From the NCBI GenBank assembly GCA_019417865.1, contig DYCW01000315.1, positions 1-7,133 on the forward strand: 7,133 bases of DNA, read 5' to 3'. Each line of letters starts with the position of its first letter. Positions within the stretch are counted from its first letter, which is position 1. The DNA comes from Ruminococcus sp. (GTDB taxonomy: Bacteria > Bacillota > Clostridia > Oscillospirales > Ruminococcaceae). This document shows, piece by piece, positions 4,231-7,133 of the stretch. A program made the translations under genes and the position numbers. Below the pieces are notes generated by a model that worked only from the letters and a program-made list of their open reading frames with translations, was not told the DNA's origin and did not search any database.

Positions 4231-6387
4231 ATGAAAGACAAAATATTTGGCGTATTGCAGCGTGTCGGTCGTTCATTTATGCTTCCGATTGCACTGTTGC
4301 CAGTGGCGGGACTGCTGCTTGGAATTGGCAGTTCCTTTACGAACCCGACCACGATTGAAACTTATCATCTTGGAAAAGTCATCTATGAGGGCGGCTTATT
4401 TTATACCATTTTGGATATTATGAGCAAAACAGGCAGTGCCATTTTTGATAATCTTGCGTTGCTTTTTGCAATGGGTGTCGCCATTGGTATGGCGAAAAAG
4501 GAAAAAGAGGTAGCAGCTCTTTCTGGTGCGATAGCATTTCTGGTTATGAATACTGCAATTAGTGCGTTGATTTCTGCAAAAGGCGGCGTGGAATCTATGG
4601 CAGAAAACTCTACCACTTCCGTGTTAGGGATCACAACCCTGCAAATGGGTGTATTTGGTGGTATTATTGTAGGACTTGGTGTTGCGGCTCTGCACAATAA
4701 ATTCTATAAAATTGAGCTTCCGCAGGTGCTTTCCTTCTTTGGCGGTACACGGTTTGTTCCCATTGTTGCAACTGTTACCTACCTGCTTGTTGGTATTGTA
4801 ATGTTTTATCTGTGGCCGATTGTGCAGCTCGGTATTTCCAAACTTGGTGTATTGGTATTGCATTCCGGCTATGCAGGTACCTGGATTTATGGTATTTTGG
4901 AACGTGCACTGATTCCGTTTGGTCTGCATCACGTATTCTATATGCCATTCTGGCAGACAGAGCTGGGCGGTTCTATGATGATTGACGGCAATCTTGTAAC
5001 GGGTGCACAGAATATTTTCTTTGCAGAACTGGCTTCCAAGTCCACAACAGAATTTTCTGTTTCTGCAACCAGATTTATGTCTGGTAAGTTCCCGTTTATG
5101 ATTTTCGGTCTGCCGGCTGCTGCATTTGCCATGTATCGGGCTGCCCGTCCAGAAAAGAAAAAGGTGGTCGGCAGTCTGTTGCTTTCCGCAGCATTGACAT
5201 CTATGATTACCGGTATTACAGAACCGTTGGAATTTACCTTCCTGTTTGTTGCACCGCTGATGTATGCAGTACACTGTGTGCTGGCTGGTCTTTCCTATAT
5301 GCTGATGCACATCCTAAATGTTGGTGTGGGCATGACATTCTCCGGTGGTGCCATTGACCTGACATTGTTTGGTATTCTACAGGGAAATGCAAAAACGCAT
5401 TGGGTATGGATTATTGTCGTAGGTTTGATTTATGCCGTTGTTTACTATTTTGTATTTTACTTTATGATTACAAAATTGAACCTGAAAACACCTGGACGGG
5501 AAGCCGATGATGTGCAGCCAAAGCTTTACAGAAGAAGTGATATGAATGAGGCAAAGGCAGCAAAAGCAGCTGACGGTCAGGCTGTGGATCGAACCAGTGC
5601 ACTGGTTTTGAAAGGATTGGGCGGAAAGGAAAATCTATCTGACTTGGATTGCTGTGCGACACGATTGAGAGTGACTGTAAAAGATGCCTCTATGATTGAC
5701 GATGCAATGTTGAAGGCAAGCGGTGCATCTGGTGTCATTCATAAGGGCGACGGGGTACAGGTAATTTACGGACCGCAGGTATCCGTTGTGAAATCCCATC
5801 TGGAAGATTTTATTGACTCACCACAGTCAGATGACCTTGACAGCATAATTGGATCCGTTTCAGCAGAAACGACTGTGTTAGAACAGGCAGAGATAACATC
5901 CAAGCAGGTAGAATCATTGTCTTCTGAGCATTCCGCTGTGATCATTTACACGCATATGAACGGCACGGTGATACCGTTGGAAGAAGTGGAAGACGATGTA
6001 TTCTCACAGAAAATTCTGGGCGATGGTATTGCCATTGAACCAGCAGAAGGCAAACTATTTGCACCATGTGACGGAAAGATTGATACTGTTTTTGATACCA
6101 AGCACGCAGTTAATATGGTATCAGAAGACGGTGTAGAGCTCTTGATGCACATTGGGATTGATACAGTAAAACTGGAAGGCAAGTATTTTGAATCCCATGT
6201 CACCGACGGACAAAAGGTGAAGAAGGGCGATTTGCTGGTAAGTTTTGATAGGAAGGCAATTCAGGCGGCAGGATATAAACTGACCACACCGCTTCTGATT
6301 TGTAATACAGACGATTACACTGCTGTTCAACCGGTTTCCGAAGGCGTAGTATCTGCCGGCGAAGCAGCAATCAAAATCAACAAATAA
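4231..6387 (+). CDS. ptsG: PTS glucose-type permease, fused EIICBA
   Basis: This 718-residue inner-membrane permease phosphorylates its sugar during uptake. The IIC channel spans about residues 1-420, with some ten hydrophobic segments, the GITEPLEF motif (328-335) of sugar binding, and a NLKTPGRE end as in glucose-type IIC domains. A charged linker leads to IIB (about 453-530), with LDCCATRLR. C475 is the phosphorylated cysteine of the C-x-T-R motif, and C474 replaces the usual alanine. A second flexible linker leads to IIA (about 565-718), with H625 and H640; H640 in MHIGIDTV receives phosphate from HPr. Length and C-B-A order match the PtsG proteins of Gram-positive bacteria. The glucose/maltose/N-acetylglucosamine branches are close, so glucose is the best guess but not certain. 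HPr follows 19 bases downstream in the same operon. Enzyme I is absent from the window. Confidence 0.93.
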   Translation: MKDKIFGVLQRVGRSFMLPIALLPVAGLLLGIGSSFTNPTTIETYHLGKVIYEGGLFYTILDIMSKTGSAIFDNLALLFAMGVAIGMAKKEKEVAALSGAIAFLVMNTAISALISAKGGVESMAENSTTSVLGITTLQMGVFGGIIVGLGVAALHNKFYKIELPQVLSFFGGTRFVPIVATVTYLLVGIVMFYLWPIVQLGISKLGVLVLHSGYAGTWIYGILERALIPFGLHHVFYMPFWQTELGGSMMIDGNLVTGAQNIFFAELASKSTTEFSVSATRFMSGKFPFMIFGLPAAAFAMYRAARPEKKKVVGSLLLSAALTSMITGITEPLEFTFLFVAPLMYAVHCVLAGLSYMLMHILNVGVGMTFSGGAIDLTLFGILQGNAKTHWVWIIVVGLIYAVVYYFVFYFMITKLNLKTPGREADDVQPKLYRRSDMNEAKAAKAADGQAVDRTSALVLKGLGGKENLSDLDCCATRLRVTVKDASMIDDAMLKASGASGVIHKGDGVQVIYGPQVSVVKSHLEDFIDSPQSDDLDSIIGSVSAETTVLEQAEITSKQVESLSSEHSAVIIYTHMNGTVIPLEEVEDDVFSQKILGDGIAIEPAEGKLFAPCDGKIDTVFDTKHAVNMVSEDGVELLMHIGIDTVKLEGKYFESHVTDGQKVKKGDLLVSFDRKAIQAAGYKLTTPLLICNTDDYTAVQPVSEGVVSAGEAAIKINK

Positions 6388-6406
6388 AAAATAGGAGGAA
6401 ATCAAT

Positions 6407-6664
6407 ATGAAAACATTTGCTTACACCATTCAGGACGAGGTAGGAATTCATGCAAGACCCGCAGGGCTGCTTGCCAAAAAGGCAAAGACCTTTGAAAGTA
6501 CCATTCTTCTGGAAAAAGGCGGTAAATCTGTCAATGTGACCAAACTCATGGCATTGATGGGGTTGGGTGTAAAATGTGGAGATACCGTAACGGTTACTGT
6601 AGAAGGTGCAGACGAAGAAACAGCATACGAGGAAATGCAGGCATTCTTTGCAGAAAATTTGTAA
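6407..6664 (+). CDS. ptsH: HPr phosphocarrier protein (Ser46 replaced by Lys)
   Basis: This 85-residue soluble phosphocarrier takes phosphate from enzyme I on H15 and passes it to the IIA domain of PTS permeases. The GIHARPAG motif (13-20) holds H15 and R17. Aligning the middle with Bacillus HPr, without gaps, places Lys at position 46 (V44-T45-K46-L47-M48) where Firmicutes usually have the serine phosphorylated by HPr kinase. The following M-x-L-M-G-L-G helix is kept. This protein should therefore work in sugar transport but not as the Ser-P cofactor of CcpA. The start has AGGAGG at 6393-6398 with 8 bases of spacing. It is co-transcribed with ptsG, which suggests a dedicated or main carrier for that permease. 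I recall similar HPr proteins from Ruminococcaceae, but this is from memory. Confidence 0.95.
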   Translation: MKTFAYTIQDEVGIHARPAGLLAKKAKTFESTILLEKGGKSVNVTKLMALMGLGVKCGDTVTVTVEGADEETAYEEMQAFFAENL

Positions 6665-6683
6665 AAGCAGAATAAAAACTAAC

Positions 6684-6737
6684 ACTCCGGCAGAATCTAT
6701 TTGTATACAGATTGTAGGTAGACACTGCCGGAGTTTT
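6684..6737 (+). terminator. GC-rich hairpin between ptsH and ppa
   Basis: ACTCCGGCAG (6684-6693) and CTGCCGGAGT (6725-6734) form a perfect 10-bp stem, ending in TTTT (6734-6737). The 31-base loop contains a further AATCT/AGATT pair (6694-6698, 6709-6713). It probably ends the ptsG-ptsH transcript, although the T run is short. The ppa Shine-Dalgarno site starts at 6738, immediately after the Ts, so it may instead modulate read-through into, or translation of, ppa. Confidence 0.65.
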
Positions 6738-6749
6738 AGGAGGTAAGAA

Positions 6750-7114
6750 ATGATGAATATTTGGCATGATATTGCGGCAGAAAGAATTTATCCAACCGAT
6801 TTTATTGCAGTAATTGAAATTTCAAAAGGCAGTAATATGAAGTATGAATTGGATAAGAAAACGGGGATGTTATCATTGGACAGAGTGCTTTTTACAGCCA
6901 CACATTATCCAATGAATTACGGATTTATTCCCCGTACTTATGCAGATGATCAGGATCCATTGGATGTACTCCTGCTCTGTTCGGTTCCGATTCAACCGAT
7001 GACGCTTGTGAGAAGTTATCCAATTGGCGTCATGACGATGGAAGACGGTGGAATGGGAGATGAAAAGATTATTGCGATTCCTTATGGAGAGCCCACTTAT
7101 ATGAGCTATACAGA
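6750..7114 (+). CDS. ppa: Soluble inorganic pyrophosphatase, family I (3' end missing)
   Basis: This cytoplasmic enzyme hydrolyses pyrophosphate to two phosphates, driving biosynthetic reactions. About 121 residues are present; family I enzymes usually have about 170-180, so roughly the last third is lost at the adapter. The N-terminus MMNIWHDI and the core are typical. The expected active-site residues are present, using E. coli equivalents: E23 (E20), K31 (K29), E33 (E31), R45 (R43), Y57 (Y55), D67, D69 and D72 (D65, D67, D70), and D99, D104 and K106 (D97, D102, K104). The signature reads DQDPLDV, with Gln where Gly is common. The final Tyr-Lys pair is in the missing part. AGGAGG (6738-6743) lies 6 bases before ATG 6750; a second ATG at 6753 is equally possible. 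The frame continues into the adapter only by chance. Confidence 0.93.
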
Positions 7115-7133
7115 CTGTCTCTTATACACATCT
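7115..7133. other. Nextera/Tn5 mosaic end adapter (non-genomic)
   Basis: CTGTCTCTTATACACATCT is the reverse complement of the 19-bp Tn5 mosaic end at 8-26. It truncates ppa artificially. The base at 7115 could be genomic or adapter. Confidence 0.97.

Noticed and set aside
4624..5310. 228-codon antisense frame inside ptsG
   Set aside because: It lies wholly opposite the conserved IIC domain, has a low-complexity Cys/His/Gln-rich translation, and has no ribosome binding site. It is a shadow of the real gene.
1..7133. CRISPR array, tRNA/rRNA, insertion sequence or defence island
   Set aside because: No regularly spaced repeats, no cloverleaf or rRNA-like sequence, no transposase and no defence-protein motif are seen. 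The only transposon-derived sequence is the library adapter.

Overview
The window is 7.1 kb of low-to-mid GC DNA with a Gram-positive look. Shine-Dalgarno sites are strong (AGGAGG), promoters are of the sigma-A type, and short Rho-independent terminators separate the genes. The glucose-type PTS permease has its domains in the order C-B-A. The protein family mix (FliB-type lysine methylase, an HPr without the regulatory serine, family I pyrophosphatase, a ScrR-like LacI regulator) fits gut Clostridia, possibly a Ruminococcus-like member of the Oscillospirales. That placement is an inference. Both ends carry Nextera transposon adapter sequence (1-26 and 7115-7133), so genuine genomic DNA runs only from about 27 to 7114.

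Layout, left to right. Positions 27-192 hold a leftward promoter with TTTCACAC-type repeats, which drives something outside the window. Positions 193-1179 (minus) encode a LacI-family repressor with its own promoter and operator-like palindromes at 1251-1293. Positions 1338-2393 (minus) encode a FliB-family lysine N-methylase. Its Shine-Dalgarno site directly abuts an intrinsic terminator at 2414-2450. Upstream of that terminator lies a small gene (2488-2648, minus) with a near-ideal promoter and ribosome binding site, apparently broken by one missing base.

A divergent intergenic region (2649-2908) then leads to a membrane-anchored calcineurin-like phosphoesterase (2909-3790, plus) with a clear terminator. 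A gene-poor stretch of about 370 bp (3861-4230) holds a small palindrome and a doubtful 63-codon reading frame. It precedes a two-gene sugar PTS operon: a fused EIICBA permease (4231-6387) and HPr (6407-6664). A GC-rich hairpin follows, and then the start of a soluble inorganic pyrophosphatase (6750 onward), cut off by the adapter.

Functionally, the right half is a compact sugar-uptake unit. HPr-His15~P would pass phosphate to the IIA domain, then IIB, then to sugar moving through IIC. Enzyme I is not in the window. HPr carries Lys where the regulatory Ser46 normally sits, so classical HPrK/CcpA signalling through this HPr is not expected. The LacI-type regulator is separated from the PTS operon by three genes and is more likely to control itself and the outgoing leftward unit. 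I see no CRISPR array, tRNA, rRNA, insertion sequence or defence system, and nothing that clearly amounts to a new multi-gene system. The most unusual items are the broken small gene with its terminator jammed against the fliB start, the second hairpin jammed against the ppa start, and the K46 HPr.
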